Below are positions 30,485-39,860 of a DNA stretch of 64,000 nucleotides, in pieces. Source of the stretch: Clostridia bacterium (GTDB lineage Bacteria; Bacillota; Clostridia; Christensenellales; UMGS416). How positions within the stretch are numbered: position 1 is the first letter of the stretch; each line of letters begins with the position of its first letter. Position numbers and translations under genes: made by a program. Below the pieces are notes generated by a model. It worked only from the letters and a program-made list of their open reading frames with translations. It made no database searches and was not told the origin of the DNA. The stretch is taken from the NCBI GenBank assembly GCA_016938675.1, contig JAFGUF010000012.1, positions 1 through 64,000 on the forward strand, given 5' to 3'.

Positions 30485-31675
30485 TTATACATATTCATAA
30501 TCCAGTGCATGTTTTTTATATGTCCATTTCAGCAAGGCCGGTGTCAGCAGGCTGCTGGCTATAACCAAAAGCACAATAGGCGTCAGGTATGAATCCGGCA
30601 CAAGCCCGGCGCTTACACCCCTGTCAACGACTATCAGTGCCACCTCGCCCCTTGCCATCATTCCCACTCCGCAGCGCAAAGCCTCGACCTTGTTGTATCC
30701 GGCCATTTTAGCGCCAATCCCTCCGCCGGCGACTTTGGTAAGCAATGCGACGGCTATGAGCACAGAGGCGAATATTGCCATGTGCAAATCAATATGATGA
30801 ATCGCAGCCTTTATGCCTATGCTAGCGAAAAATATCGGCGCGAACAGCATATATGAAGTAACTTCCATCTTTTTATTTACATATTCACACAAGGTGATGC
30901 TGGATATAATAGCTCCTGCCAGATATGCTCCTGTAATATCCGCTACGCCGAAAAAATGCTCGGCAGAATAGGAAAGGAGCAGGCAGAATACCAGCGAATA
31001 GATAGGCACTCTTCTTCTTTCACCATACTTTTTGGAGAAATACTTAAACAGCAGATAGAATCCATATCCGCATACTCCCGCGAACACGAAAAATCCGACT
31101 ATCTTCAAAAGGACTATGAGTATATGGGTGGATGAGTCCTTGACACTCATCAATACGGTCAGCGCTACTATTCCGAATATGTCATCAATAAGTGCTGCGC
31201 CTACTATCGTTGTGCCGGATTTTGTGTTTAGCCTCCCGGTCTCACGCAGAGTCTCAACAGATATTGTAACGGAAGTCGCCATGAGTATTACGCCTATAAA
31301 GATATATTCCAGCAGCTGCTCCTGGCTGATTCCTCTGAATCCGTGGGAGAAAAACCCAGTGACTATTACGCCGCCTATTAGCGGAAACAGCACTCCGAGA
31401 AACGCGACAAGCAGCGATGCCTTGCCTGTCTGTTTTATCTTTTCAAGGTCTGTTTCCATGCCTGCCATGAACATAATAAATATGACGCCCAGCTCGGCCA
31501 TTTTATCTATAAACTCAGTCTCATGAACTATATTTAGCAGATTCGGCCCTATTACAAATCCCGCAAGCAGAGCGCCAACAACAGCAGGCAGCTGAATCTT
31601 TCTGGTAACAGTACCAAAAAGCTTTGTACATAATAGAATTATAGCCAAATCCAGAAAAAAACCGTATTCTAACAT
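30485..31675 (-). CDS. CPA2-family cation/proton antiporter
   Basis: A 396-residue protein with about 12 helices, matching the Na+/H+ exchanger domain of CPA2 (KefB/GerN/NapA type): LPAVVGALLAGFVIGPNLL, GVIFIMFMAGMETDLEKI, TSVTISVETLRETG, then GAALIDDIFGI with the ion-binding Asp pair (DD). The C-terminal half has GAYLAGAIIS and MMARGEVALIVVDRG. No TrkA-N domain is present, so it is a stand-alone antiporter for Na+ or K+ homeostasis. GGAG precedes the ATG. Confidence 0.92.
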   Translation of the reverse strand: MLEYGFFLDLAIILLCTKLFGTVTRKIQLPAVVGALLAGFVIGPNLLNIVHETEFIDKMAELGVIFIMFMAGMETDLEKIKQTGKASLLVAFLGVLFPLIGGVIVTGFFSHGFRGISQEQLLEYIFIGVILMATSVTISVETLRETGRLNTKSGTTIVGAALIDDIFGIVALTVLMSVKDSSTHILIVLLKIVGFFVFAGVCGYGFYLLFKYFSKKYGERRRVPIYSLVFCLLLSYSAEHFFGVADITGAYLAGAIISSITLCEYVNKKMEVTSYMLFAPIFFASIGIKAAIHHIDLHMAIFASVLIAVALLTKVAGGGIGAKMAGYNKVEALRCGVGMMARGEVALIVVDRGVSAGLVPDSYLTPIVLLVIASSLLTPALLKWTYKKHALDYEYV

Positions 31676-31840
31676 CCCAGTGCTCCGTCTTCTTTATTCC
31701 AGTAATAGAGTATATGCCTACTGATTGCTTATGTCAAGCAGGCAACTGCAATTTAAGCGTTGATTATCAGTGCTTTTTTAGCATTCAGTTCATAGGATAT
31801 TGTGGTATAATAAATCAAACAAAAACACGGAGAAAACTAA

Positions 31841-33091
31841 ATGAGAAAAATTATACTAATACTTTCAGCTATGCTGCTTATTTCCTTGTCCGGCTGCGGG
31901 CTTCTGCCCAATGGCTTTAGCCTGGATGCATCACCTGAGGAAAGCAGCCAGCCCGAAGAAATATATGAAACCTCGGAGCAAAATGAAAGCACAGCACAGA
32001 TATATTATGACGGGCCAACACTGCCTGCTATAGACTTTACTGGCATGGATCTTTTTGAGGACGGATATGAAATAGTGGCGTTTGACTATGCCCATGACGG
32101 CGATACGGCATATTTCTTAGTAGGTGGCTCAACCCTTAAGACGCGCTTTTTGGGCGTTGACACCACTGAAATAAAAACAGATTCCGGCGTGCCGGAGGAC
32201 TGGGCGGAGCAGGCAAGGGATTACACTGCCTACATCCTTGAAACCGCCGATGAAATAATACTTGAACTTGACGAAAACAGCTCAACATTTGATGATTATG
32301 ACAGGCTGCTTGCCTGGATTTGGGCGGACGGCAGGCTTCTTAACTATATGCTGGCCGCCGAGGGCTTCGCAGAAGTCAAATACCTGTATGATGATTATAA
32401 ATACAACGACTACCTGCTGGATGCTGAGTATGCAGCACAAAAAAGCAGCCTGCGGCTCTGGGGCGACGATGAGCCGTATTTCAATCCGCAGGAGGCAGCA
32501 TACACATATCAGGATGAAGAAAATGATCATATAGGTTCTATCGCAGCAGCAAGGAATATGTCCCTCGGCACGGAAGTAAGCTTGCAGGGTATAATAACAT
32601 GCACAATAGGCAAGAGCGCATTCCTGCAGGATGAAACAGGCGGCATATATCTATATTCAAATAACAAAGGCTACTACGCACTGGAAGCCGGAAACGAAAT
32701 AACTATTGAAGGAAAGCTTTCAGATTACAACGACTTTCTTGAAGTGACAGATTTTGATGACAGCAGCATAAAAATATTATCAGAAAACAATACCGTTTCT
32801 CCACAAACCATTGCCCTGAAAGATATAGGAGAAAGCATGGAAGGAAAATATGTACAGCTCAATGATGTCACCATAACCTATGTTGATTCTGTTTCCGGTG
32901 AAAACGGCTATTCAGTTTTTGTATCAAAAGACGGCGCAGTGGGCGAAATCCGCGTGGATAAATACCTCTCACCCTATCCGGATTCATCAATATTTGTACC
33001 CGGCGACATTATATCCGTAGTCGGATGCATAGGCCAGCACTATGATGCATACCAGCTGATGATCTCCGGAGAGGATGCAATAATCCACTAG
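31841..33091 (+). CDS. Surface lipoprotein with staphylococcal-nuclease and OB-fold domains
   Basis: A 416-residue lipoprotein with lipobox LSGC at about 17-20, then an acidic linker to 60. Residues 75-215 are a thermonuclease-like SNase domain: AHDGDTAYF, TRFLGVDTTEIK (the Arg and Glu of the active site) and DDYDRLLAWIW (the second catalytic Arg), then AAEGFAEV. Residues 225-416 hold two OB-fold segments (VSLQGIITCTIGKSAFLQDETGGIYLY, cited in part) like those of Bacillus YhcR. It probably degrades nucleic acid outside the cell, Ca2+-dependent, for nutrition. GGAG precedes the ATG. Confidence 0.9.
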   Translation: MRKIILILSAMLLISLSGCGLLPNGFSLDASPEESSQPEEIYETSEQNESTAQIYYDGPTLPAIDFTGMDLFEDGYEIVAFDYAHDGDTAYFLVGGSTLKTRFLGVDTTEIKTDSGVPEDWAEQARDYTAYILETADEIILELDENSSTFDDYDRLLAWIWADGRLLNYMLAAEGFAEVKYLYDDYKYNDYLLDAEYAAQKSSLRLWGDDEPYFNPQEAAYTYQDEENDHIGSIAAARNMSLGTEVSLQGIITCTIGKSAFLQDETGGIYLYSNNKGYYALEAGNEITIEGKLSDYNDFLEVTDFDDSSIKILSENNTVSPQTIALKDIGESMEGKYVQLNDVTITYVDSVSGENGYSVFVSKDGAVGEIRVDKYLSPYPDSSIFVPGDIISVVGCIGQHYDAYQLMISGEDAIIH

Positions 33092-33284
33092 AAAACTAGT
33101 AAAATTAACTTTTATCAGAAAAAATATACTTTGTCTTAGCTTTTTTTGCCTAAATATGGCATTAAAAGTACAGTTTTGTAAATAAATTGACAATAAAGTT
33201 TTTAAATTTATGAGATATATGCTAAAATATAAGTTGATAAATATATATTATATTAAAAAGATAAGTTAGTTATGGAGTCATTTG

Positions 33285-33944
33285 ATGACAAGCAAAATTG
33301 ATGAAAATAATATAGTGGATACAGCAGCAGGGGCTGAAAAGTACGACGGCGTTCTAACCCAGCTGGAAATGCTAAAAAGGCTTACCCTCGCCGCTAAGTA
33401 TAAAGACGACGATACAGGCTCGCACATAACAAGAATGAGCCGGTACTGCTATGAAATAGCTGTTGAATACGGCTTTAGTGAAGAGGATGCCCAAATTCTG
33501 CTTAATGCCGCTCCCATGCACGACATCGGGAAGATAGGAATTGCCGATAGCATACTGCTGAAAAGAGGCAAGCTCACAGCTGAAGAATTCCAGGCCATGA
33601 CTGAGCACTCCGAAATCGGCGCAAATATAATTAATGAACACCCCTCAAAGCTGATTCACGTTGCCTACATTGTGGCATACCAGCATCACGAAAAATTCAA
33701 CGGCAAGGGATATCCCAACGGACTAAAGGGAGAGGAAATTGATATTAACGCACGTATTGCGGCCGTTGCCGACGTTTTCGATGCTCTTACTTCGGTGCGC
33801 CCCTATAAAGACGCGTGGCCTTTTGAAAAGGCAGTAAAGCAGATAAATGACGACGCGGGCACTCATTTTGACCAAGAGGTTGTTGATGCCTTCAACAGAG
33901 CTATAGATAGAATAAAAGTAATACACGACAAATTCGCAGAATAA
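33285..33944 (+). CDS. HD-GYP-type phosphohydrolase
   Basis: A 219-residue protein with an HD-GYP core: HITRMSRYC, APMHDIGKIGIADSILLKRGKL, MTEHSEIGANII, YQHHEKFNGKGYPNGLKG (a GYP-type motif) and AAVADVFDALTSVRPYK. Such proteins hydrolyse cyclic di-GMP to GMP. There is no receiver or PAS domain, only a 40-residue N-terminal helix, so input is unclear. The ATG at 33285 follows GGAG by 7 bases; the preceding TTG is less likely. It is a lone gene ending at the terminator at 34011. Confidence 0.92.
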   Translation: MTSKIDENNIVDTAAGAEKYDGVLTQLEMLKRLTLAAKYKDDDTGSHITRMSRYCYEIAVEYGFSEEDAQILLNAAPMHDIGKIGIADSILLKRGKLTAEEFQAMTEHSEIGANIINEHPSKLIHVAYIVAYQHHEKFNGKGYPNGLKGEEIDINARIAAVADVFDALTSVRPYKDAWPFEKAVKQINDDAGTHFDQEVVDAFNRAIDRIKVIHDKFAE

Positions 33945-34010
33945 TAATTTATTTAATAATTGTCTGCCTACACCAGTATTTAAAATAATACAGTTTAATA
34001 TGGCTGAACT

Positions 34011-34039
34011 AAACAATGACTTGCTTCATTGTTTTTTTA
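34011..34039 (+). terminator. Terminator of the HD-GYP gene
   Basis: AAACAATGA pairs with TCATTGTTT and a T run follows. Confidence 0.88.
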
Positions 34040-34062
34040 TGCGGTGAATTAATATTTCCTTG

Positions 34063-34113
34063 CTACTTGACAATACCAAGTAGCTATGGTACTATTACAT
34101 TACTACTTGGTAT
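34063..34113 (+). promoter_or_regulatory. Triple-site operator/promoter of the second PadR module
   Basis: CTACTTG (34063-34069), CAAGTAG (34077-34083) and CTACTTG (34103-34109) alternate in orientation. The outer pair is part of a perfect 11-base inverted repeat ATACCAAGTAG/CTACTTGGTAT (34073-34083, 34103-34113). TTGACA at 34067-34072 overlaps the first site and TACTAT at 34090-34095 lies between the others at 17-base spacing. Occupancy would block the promoter of the PadR gene at 34138. Confidence 0.82.
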
Positions 34114-34137
34114 AACATAGTAGAGGAGGTTTAGTAT

Positions 34138-34464
34138 ATGGCTCAGGAAACACAAATGCTTAAGGGACTCCTTCAGGGCTGCATCCTCGCCATACTTTCA
34201 GCAGGAGAAATGTACGGGTACATCATAGTTGAATCATTGAAAAATTACGGCTTTGCAGATATCAATGAAGCTACAGTATACCCCATACTCACTCGGCTGG
34301 AGAAGCAGGGGCTTCTGCGCTATGACAAGCGCCCGTCAGAGCTTGGTCCCCCAAGGAAATATTACAACATTACAGACGCAGGACTCAATGAGCTGAAACT
34401 TTTCAGAGACTGCTGGAATGATATCAGCGGAAAAGTGAACACTATTATTAAGGAGATTTTATAA
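34138..34464 (+). CDS. PadR family transcriptional regulator
   Basis: A 108-residue PadR protein: LKGLLQGCILAILSAGEMYGYIIVESL (cited in part), then NEATVYPILTRLEKQGLLRYDKRPSELGPPRKYYNITDAGL (cited in part). The wing motif GPPRKYY is diagnostic. AGGAGG precedes the ATG. The next gene, a DUF1048 membrane protein, begins 1 base after its stop. It should bind the alternating CTACTTG sites upstream and repress the pair. Confidence 0.93.
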   Translation: MAQETQMLKGLLQGCILAILSAGEMYGYIIVESLKNYGFADINEATVYPILTRLEKQGLLRYDKRPSELGPPRKYYNITDAGLNELKLFRDCWNDISGKVNTIIKEIL

Positions 34465-34465
34465 A

Positions 34466-35314
34466 ATGAAAAAATTAAGCGCTAAATCCAGATGGATGCT
34501 TTATCTTTCGATTTTCATATCAGGGCTTGTAATATTTACAGCAGTATTTTATTTCATTGCCGCACAAAAAAGCCAGAGCAGCGGGCTCGACAATATCATT
34601 TTGATTATAATTATCATATTGGCAGTACTGGCGGTGCTTTTCATGCTGCTTACGCGGCTGAAACTAAGAAAAAGAACTTCCGCACTCTCGCCGGAATACT
34701 TTGAAATGTATGAAGAGATATCAGACAAATTAAATGGCACATCCATGAGCATGATGGAGAAAAAGGAAACGCTTTCCGACATTCTTGACCTTTTCCTGCT
34801 GGCACAAAAAGACGGGCGCAGCGCAGAGGACGTTACAGGGAAAAACATTGATGATTTTGTTACGCAGATACAGGATTCCTTCGGCTATAGGAGCAGGTTT
34901 TTGCATAATATTTTTGTCGGCGTTCAGTACAGCGTACTTTATCTTTTTCTGATGCAGGGATTTGAATACTTTAGCCAATCTGACGCAGGATTTTTCAATC
35001 AGGAAATCAGTATATCCACATCCATGCTGCTGCTCCCTATCGCCTTTGTAGGCGCGCCAATGATGACCGGCCTAATAAGGAAAAACAAGCCTGCTCTTGC
35101 GATGCTCATTCCAATCGCTATATTTATTCTTTATATCGGCCTCATGGAAACTATCAATGCTTTCTTTCTGGATATTCCGTGGGTATACACCTTCGCTGAA
35201 GGGAAGGTAAACGCCATACCGAATGTATGGATGCTGGTATTGTGGATTGGGCTTTTTGTTCTGGCTGCGCTTTTCAAATGGATCCAGAGAAAAACCTCGG
35301 TTAAAAAACTTTAA
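34466..35314 (+). CDS. DUF1048-containing membrane protein
   Basis: A 282-residue protein. Two N-terminal helices (about 12-60) are followed by a cytoplasmic DUF1048-like helical domain (75-140; YEEISDKLNGTS, DILDLFLLAQKDGRSAEDVTGKNIDDFV) and four C-terminal helices with WVYTFAEGKVNAIPNVW between the last two. DUF1048 proteins are regular partners of PadR regulators. The role may be stress sensing or membrane adaptation; no substrate is known. AAGGAG overlaps the end of the PadR gene. Confidence 0.85.
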   Translation: MKKLSAKSRWMLYLSIFISGLVIFTAVFYFIAAQKSQSSGLDNIILIIIIILAVLAVLFMLLTRLKLRKRTSALSPEYFEMYEEISDKLNGTSMSMMEKKETLSDILDLFLLAQKDGRSAEDVTGKNIDDFVTQIQDSFGYRSRFLHNIFVGVQYSVLYLFLMQGFEYFSQSDAGFFNQEISISTSMLLLPIAFVGAPMMTGLIRKNKPALAMLIPIAIFILYIGLMETINAFFLDIPWVYTFAEGKVNAIPNVWMLVLWIGLFVLAALFKWIQRKTSVKKL

Positions 35315-35326
35315 TATGTGATCTTT

Positions 35327-35352
35327 ACCCGGCACATTCGAATGTGCCGGGT
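35327..35352. terminator. Perfect 26-base palindrome, probable terminator
   Basis: ACCCGGCACATTC followed directly by its reverse complement, 12 bases after the DUF1048 gene stop, with TTTACTTTAT downstream. Confidence 0.75.
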
Positions 35353-35450
35353 TTACTTTATATATTGCCGTTTCGTTTTTCTTTGCCAGATACCAAATAT
35401 TTTTTGCATTATAAGAAACAGCAATTTTTTTCTTGCATATTTTTTTGCAG

Positions 35451-35490
35451 AGTGATACTATATCACTATGATGTATATCTATTAGATATA
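35451..35490 (+). promoter_or_regulatory. Operator region of the third PadR module
   Basis: Two perfect inverted repeats stand just before the PadR start: AGTGATA-CTA-TATCACT (35451-35467) and TATATCT-ATT-AGATATA (35474-35490), the second ending 13 bases before the ATG. They are likely PadR binding sites overlapping the promoter. Confidence 0.7.
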
Positions 35491-35503
35491 GTGAGGAGAA
35501 AAT

Positions 35504-36085
35504 ATGAGGAACACCAATGCTTACGCCCTGCTTTGCCTTCTGTCGTTGCAGCCCATGAACGGATATATTATGAAGCAGTGGGTGGATAATTTGCTCAGGC
35601 ATTTTTGGAAAACCAGCTATGGACAGATATATCCGACCATGGAGCAGTTTCTGTCAGAGGGACTGGTGACCGTTGAAAGCAGAGAAAGCGACAGCGCGCC
35701 TGCCAGCAAATACTATCATATCACGGAAAAAGGGCTAAAGGAGCTTAAGGAATGGCTGTCGGAAGACTCGCTGGACTTTAACTATCGTGATGAATCATTG
35801 ATGAAATTCTATTTTAGCTCTCTGCTTCCTTTGGATACAGTAATTGAGAAGGCTGAAAGAGCGGCTGAATTCCAGTATGGGATTCTGGAGAAGTATACAA
35901 ATGATAAAAAGATACTCGATGTAGAGAATCCTACGCGACAGCAGCTGATGGTAACCATATGCAACCAGAAAGGCATTTTTCTGAATGAAGCCCGGCTCAA
36001 GTGGGCACAGTATTGCGCAAAAACCTTAAAGGAATTCAAAGAAAATGAAGAAAGAAAGAAGGAGAAAGAAAATGAAAAAGAGTAA
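35504..36085 (+). CDS. PadR family regulator with Vir-type C-terminal domain
   Basis: A 193-residue PadR protein of the longer class. The N-terminal winged helix is NAYALLCLLSLQPMNGYIMKQWVD, YGQIYPTMEQFLSEGLVTVES, ASKYYHITEKGLKELKEWL. Residues 95-185 form a helical dimerisation domain as in the AphA/Vir type, ending in a charged tail (KENEERKKEKENEKE). GAGGAG precedes the ATG. It overlaps the start of the peptidase-like lipoprotein gene by 14 bases, so it probably regulates it. Confidence 0.92.
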   Translation: MRNTNAYALLCLLSLQPMNGYIMKQWVDNLLRHFWKTSYGQIYPTMEQFLSEGLVTVESRESDSAPASKYYHITEKGLKELKEWLSEDSLDFNYRDESLMKFYFSSLLPLDTVIEKAERAAEFQYGILEKYTNDKKILDVENPTRQQLMVTICNQKGIFLNEARLKWAQYCAKTLKEFKENEERKKEKENEKE

Positions 36086-37277
36086 AAAATTATTGCTGCT
36101 TTTGGTAGCCCTCACTCTGGTATTCACATTTGTTGGATGCAGAAGCAAAGAAGCGGCAGAGGCGATTGAACCGAAAACTGAAACAATGCTGCCCCTGGAT
36201 AGCGCCATTGTCGATATAATGGCAGACAGGCTTACAGCATTGGAAACCAGTGATTACGACCTTTATATGCACTCGATCGGCAGAAACAACCAGTTTTTAT
36301 ACAACGAGCAGGAACGCTGGTTTATGAATATGATAGACCCGCGTATTCAGGATATAGCATTTGAAGTTTTGTCCGTCGAGATGATAGATGATTCAACGGG
36401 AGTTGTAAATATCCATCAGACACACCACATGGGCGAAACATTTGACTTTGAGTATCCGCTGCTTTTTAAGTATGAAGACGGCAGATGGATGGACTATGGC
36501 TATAACTTCGAAATATACAAAACCGACAGATTCATGGTGAAGTATATGAAGGGCGAGGAACGGGTGGAAGAATTCGCACAGATGCTTGAAGACGCATTTG
36601 ACAATCTGGAATCAGTTTATGTCGAAAGGCCGTGGGATAACTACGAGATGAAGCTCTTTACAGACCAGGAAATGCTTCGCCAGCGTACAATACCGGCAAA
36701 TCTGTGGCTATTTACAGGATGGTCAGAGCCTGATGAATCCCTTAAGCTATACACAGGCCATCCGAAAAGCGATTACGACGGCTATCCCGGCGTTGTCCAG
36801 CATGAGCTGGTGCACCATATCACAATAAACATCTGCAATAATAACCTGCCGCTGTGGCTGCTAGAAGGAATCGCTATGTACGACGGCTCCGCATATTACG
36901 GATTTGAAACCAATAAAATGCTCTCACTTATCACAAATGAGAATGTTGCAAATACTATTCAATATATGGAGACAAATGATCTTACTAAAGATTTGACAAA
37001 ACAGGAAATATACAATTTCTATAATACAGGTTATATGTATGTCAGGTTTATAGATCAGGTATACGGCAGGGACAAGCTAATGGATATATTCTATGAGGCT
37101 GGAAAAAAACCTTTCCATGACTCCACACTGAATGAAACCTTCGAAAGCGACAACCAGCAGACAGCCTCCGAGGTTATTATGACAGTTTTAGGGCTGACAA
37201 AGGAAGAGCTAAGCACGGAATACCTTGCCTGGCTTGATACGCTGGACTTTGATGCATTGGGTGATTTGCATAAATAG
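36072..37277 (+). CDS. Lipoprotein metallopeptidase of the gluzincin (peptidase MA-like) type
   Basis: A 401-residue lipoprotein. The signal ends with lipobox FVGC (about residues 18-21). The zinc site is GVVQHELVHHITINIC (HExxH) near 240-255, with the third ligand in LPLWLLEGIAMYDGSAYY about 20 residues on, as in peptidase MA-like gluzincins. The N-terminal part (40-140) resembles an NTF2-like or DUF-type adaptor domain (FEVLSVEMIDDSTGVVNIHQ). It acts outside the cell; the substrate is unknown. The ATG at 36072 has AAGGAG and gives a normal signal peptide; the longer frame adds a charged tail. Confidence 0.87.
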   Translation: MKKSKKLLLLLVALTLVFTFVGCRSKEAAEAIEPKTETMLPLDSAIVDIMADRLTALETSDYDLYMHSIGRNNQFLYNEQERWFMNMIDPRIQDIAFEVLSVEMIDDSTGVVNIHQTHHMGETFDFEYPLLFKYEDGRWMDYGYNFEIYKTDRFMVKYMKGEERVEEFAQMLEDAFDNLESVYVERPWDNYEMKLFTDQEMLRQRTIPANLWLFTGWSEPDESLKLYTGHPKSDYDGYPGVVQHELVHHITINICNNNLPLWLLEGIAMYDGSAYYGFETNKMLSLITNENVANTIQYMETNDLTKDLTKQEIYNFYNTGYMYVRFIDQVYGRDKLMDIFYEAGKKPFHDSTLNETFESDNQQTASEVIMTVLGLTKEELSTEYLAWLDTLDFDALGDLHK

Positions 37278-37388
37278 CCAATAATTAACCCTCGTATTAA
37301 GGGCTTCGCCCTTAAAAATCCCTTAGGCTGAATAGTAGAATGCGGGGAAAATAATGATTTGCAGGTGTGCATTAAATAACTATTAGAA

Positions 37389-37415
37389 AAAGGCTGTTCA
37401 TACTGAACAGCCTTT
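37389..37415. terminator. Bidirectional terminator
   Basis: AAAGGCTGTTCA-TAC-TGAACAGCCTTT is a perfect 12-bp stem between convergent genes ending at 37277 and 37440. Confidence 0.9.
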
Positions 37416-37439
37416 AGCAAATTGCTTAACTTTTCTTTA

Positions 37440-39860
37440 TTATGCCGGAGGTGGGTACAGATTCACAGACTGGCTGCCGCTGGTTTTTATATCACCGGTG
37501 GTGTATACCGCCGCTACCGAGAATGTGCCTGATGTGGTAGTTCCTTCAACATATCCTTCGAGATTAGCTGCTAGGCCTGCCCAGGAAACAGCCGCACCAA
37601 CATTTATGGTTCTATTGGTTCCATCAATGTTATATATTACTTTGAAGTAGCTGAACTTCGAATGGCTTGCGGCATCGCCGCTCCAGCTTAGATATACATT
37701 TCCATCTGTCTCCGAGCTGTAAACCGATGATAGCGTTGGCGTAATCAGCGGCTCTGATACAACGGTCGCAGGGATAGTAAACGATATCGCATTGCCCGGT
37801 ATTTTTACGGCTTGCCCGTCATACAGTGCCGTTATTGAGAAATAGCACGGCTTTGCAGCCTCTACTGTTCCAAGCTCTGATATGTTGATCGTTGTGCTTG
37901 TCTGCGATGCATCCGTTATCCATCTTAGGTATGAGCTGCTGCTGTAGGCAGGAGTCGTATCAGTGAATGAATATACTACCTTATATCCGTCGAACCTGCT
38001 GTCTGATATCTGCGACCAGCTGAGCGATATGGTATCACCGTTCATGCTTCCTGAGATAGTGGATGATGGGTACGGGTCAGTAGATGCAGTCGGCGGTATG
38101 CTGAATGAAATCGTATTGCCCGTCTTCTTCACGCTGTGGCTTTCATAAAGGGCCGTAATCGCGAAATAGCATTTCCTTGTCTCGCTGGATGAGCCAAGCT
38201 CTGTTATGTTAATGACCGTACTTGTCTGCGATGCGTCCGTTATCCATCTTATGTACGGGCTGCTGTCGTATTCAGGCGTGCTGTCGGTGAATGAATACAC
38301 CACCTTGTATCCTTCCAGCCTATCGTCTGATATCTTGCCCCAGCTTAGGTATATCTTGCCGTTATCCATGTACCCTGATATATTCGTTGAAGCATATGCA
38401 TCCGGCGCAGGCGTTGTAGTCGGCAATACTGTCGTTGTCGTCGGCATCGTCTTGCTTATTACATTGCCCGGCACTTTTACAGACTGGTCGTCGTAGAGCA
38501 CAGTTATTGAGAAGTAGAACTTTCTGCCCTCTTTATATCCGGTCATGCTCGAAAGCTTATATGTTCCGGAAAGTTTATTCGAATCCGTCACATAATCAAA
38601 GTAGTAGCATCCCTCTTCGCCGTAGACAGGTGTAGCATCAGTGTATGAATACATTACCTTGTATCCTGCGAACCGCTCGCTTTCTACTTTCGTCCAGTTA
38701 AGAGTTATCTTGCCGTCTGCTATGTTTCCTCCGCTGATTGTTGAAGCGCCCTCCTCGTCTATGGGTTCGGGGGTCACTTTCGGCGTCTCAGTAGGCATCA
38801 ATGTGGTCTCTTCTGCGTTCTTAAGAGTAACAGGAATCACATTGCTCAGCTTGGATGTATTTCCGCTGTGTACATACAAACAGTAGTACATTGTCGTGTT
38901 CATCTCGGCCTCTGAAAGCTCCACAACAAATTGCGTAATCTGGCTGTCGACTGTGGCTTTTTGTGTCTTTACGATGTTTTTCATCTGCTTGACTTCGTCT
39001 AGAGTTGAGCCTTTTAATAATTTATATTCTACCTCTGCCCCTCCTGACAAATTGTAAGAGAAATCTATCTTGCCCCACTTTATCACCAAATCGCCGTCCT
39101 GATTCTTAACCGCTATAACAGGCGCTTTGAACTCCGGTTCATAAATATAATCATCCGGAAGATTTTTAATAACATCCTCGACTTTCAGGTTTTTATCCGC
39201 TTCAAAGTCATCGGCCATTTCGCAAAGGATCAATATTCCCGGGGAAACCTCCAGTTCCTTTGCCTGCTCTATATAGCTTTCGTCTCCGTTGACTCCGATA
39301 AGCTTTACGTTTTCACCGAGGTCATTTTGAAGGCCGGCCAGCAGATGGTTTAATATATCTTCCCCATCTTCAGATGACGTATTGCCCATAAACTGCCCGA
39401 GCAATACATACGTCTTCCCCTCTTCGGTCATGTATCCGCCGGCCAAAGCCTTTTCAATGATTAGTTTAATTGCTGCCTGCAGCTCCATTCCGACGCAGTC
39501 GAGGCCCTCGTATAGCTCTTTGGCGTCTTCATTCTGCAGTATCACATCGGTTACTTCGTTGTTTTCATCCACATAGAATCCTATGCTTGGGTTGATGTCT
39601 ATGGTGTAGTATGCCGTTCCGCTAAGCGGCCTCTGATTGGTGACTGTGGCTACAATCAGCACAACAAAAACCAGGGCAACAGCGGCGGCAGACGTCAGCA
39701 GCCTTATTGTAAGCCTTTCTCTTTTTGTTTTGTTTTCTATCTCGGCCTTTTTATTGGCCCTTACTGCCTTGCTGCATTCCAGCTTGGTCAGCCGAACCAG
39801 ATCTTCATCCGGCTCAACATCGGCAATTTTAATTTCTTCTAATATTCTTTCAATATTCAT
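37440..39860 (-). CDS. RsgI-like anti-sigma protein with fibronectin-type repeats
   Basis: An 806-residue single-pass membrane protein. Residues 1-50 are cytoplasmic, with the membrane helix at about 52-73. Residues 80-120 have TAYYTIDINPSIGFYVDENN, the RsgI middle-domain signature, and the domain runs to about 240. A beta-domain (245-345) and a Thr/Pro linker follow. Then come three close repeats of about 100 residues (372-472, 494-590, 598-697), each with GYKVxYSxTDxTPxY and FxITxLY motifs, and a divergent fourth (708-806). They look like Fn3-type adhesion or carbohydrate-binding modules. It starts immediately after the sigma gene stop, so it should hold that sigma factor until an outside ligand is bound. 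Confidence 0.88.
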   Translation of the reverse strand: MNIERILEEIKIADVEPDEDLVRLTKLECSKAVRANKKAEIENKTKRERLTIRLLTSAAAVALVFVVLIVATVTNQRPLSGTAYYTIDINPSIGFYVDENNEVTDVILQNEDAKELYEGLDCVGMELQAAIKLIIEKALAGGYMTEEGKTYVLLGQFMGNTSSEDGEDILNHLLAGLQNDLGENVKLIGVNGDESYIEQAKELEVSPGILILCEMADDFEADKNLKVEDVIKNLPDDYIYEPEFKAPVIAVKNQDGDLVIKWGKIDFSYNLSGGAEVEYKLLKGSTLDEVKQMKNIVKTQKATVDSQITQFVVELSEAEMNTTMYYCLYVHSGNTSKLSNVIPVTLKNAEETTLMPTETPKVTPEPIDEEGASTISGGNIADGKITLNWTKVESERFAGYKVMYSYTDATPVYGEEGCYYFDYVTDSNKLSGTYKLSSMTGYKEGRKFYFSITVLYDDQSVKVPGNVISKTMPTTTTVLPTTTPAPDAYASTNISGYMDNGKIYLSWGKISDDRLEGYKVVYSFTDSTPEYDSSPYIRWITDASQTSTVINITELGSSSETRKCYFAITALYESHSVKKTGNTISFSIPPTASTDPYPSSTISGSMNGDTISLSWSQISDSRFDGYKVVYSFTDTTPAYSSSSYLRWITDASQTSTTINISELGTVEAAKPCYFSITALYDGQAVKIPGNAISFTIPATVVSEPLITPTLSSVYSSETDGNVYLSWSGDAASHSKFSYFKVIYNIDGTNRTINVGAAVSWAGLAANLEGYVEGTTTSGTFSVAAVYTTGDIKTSGSQSVNLYPPPA

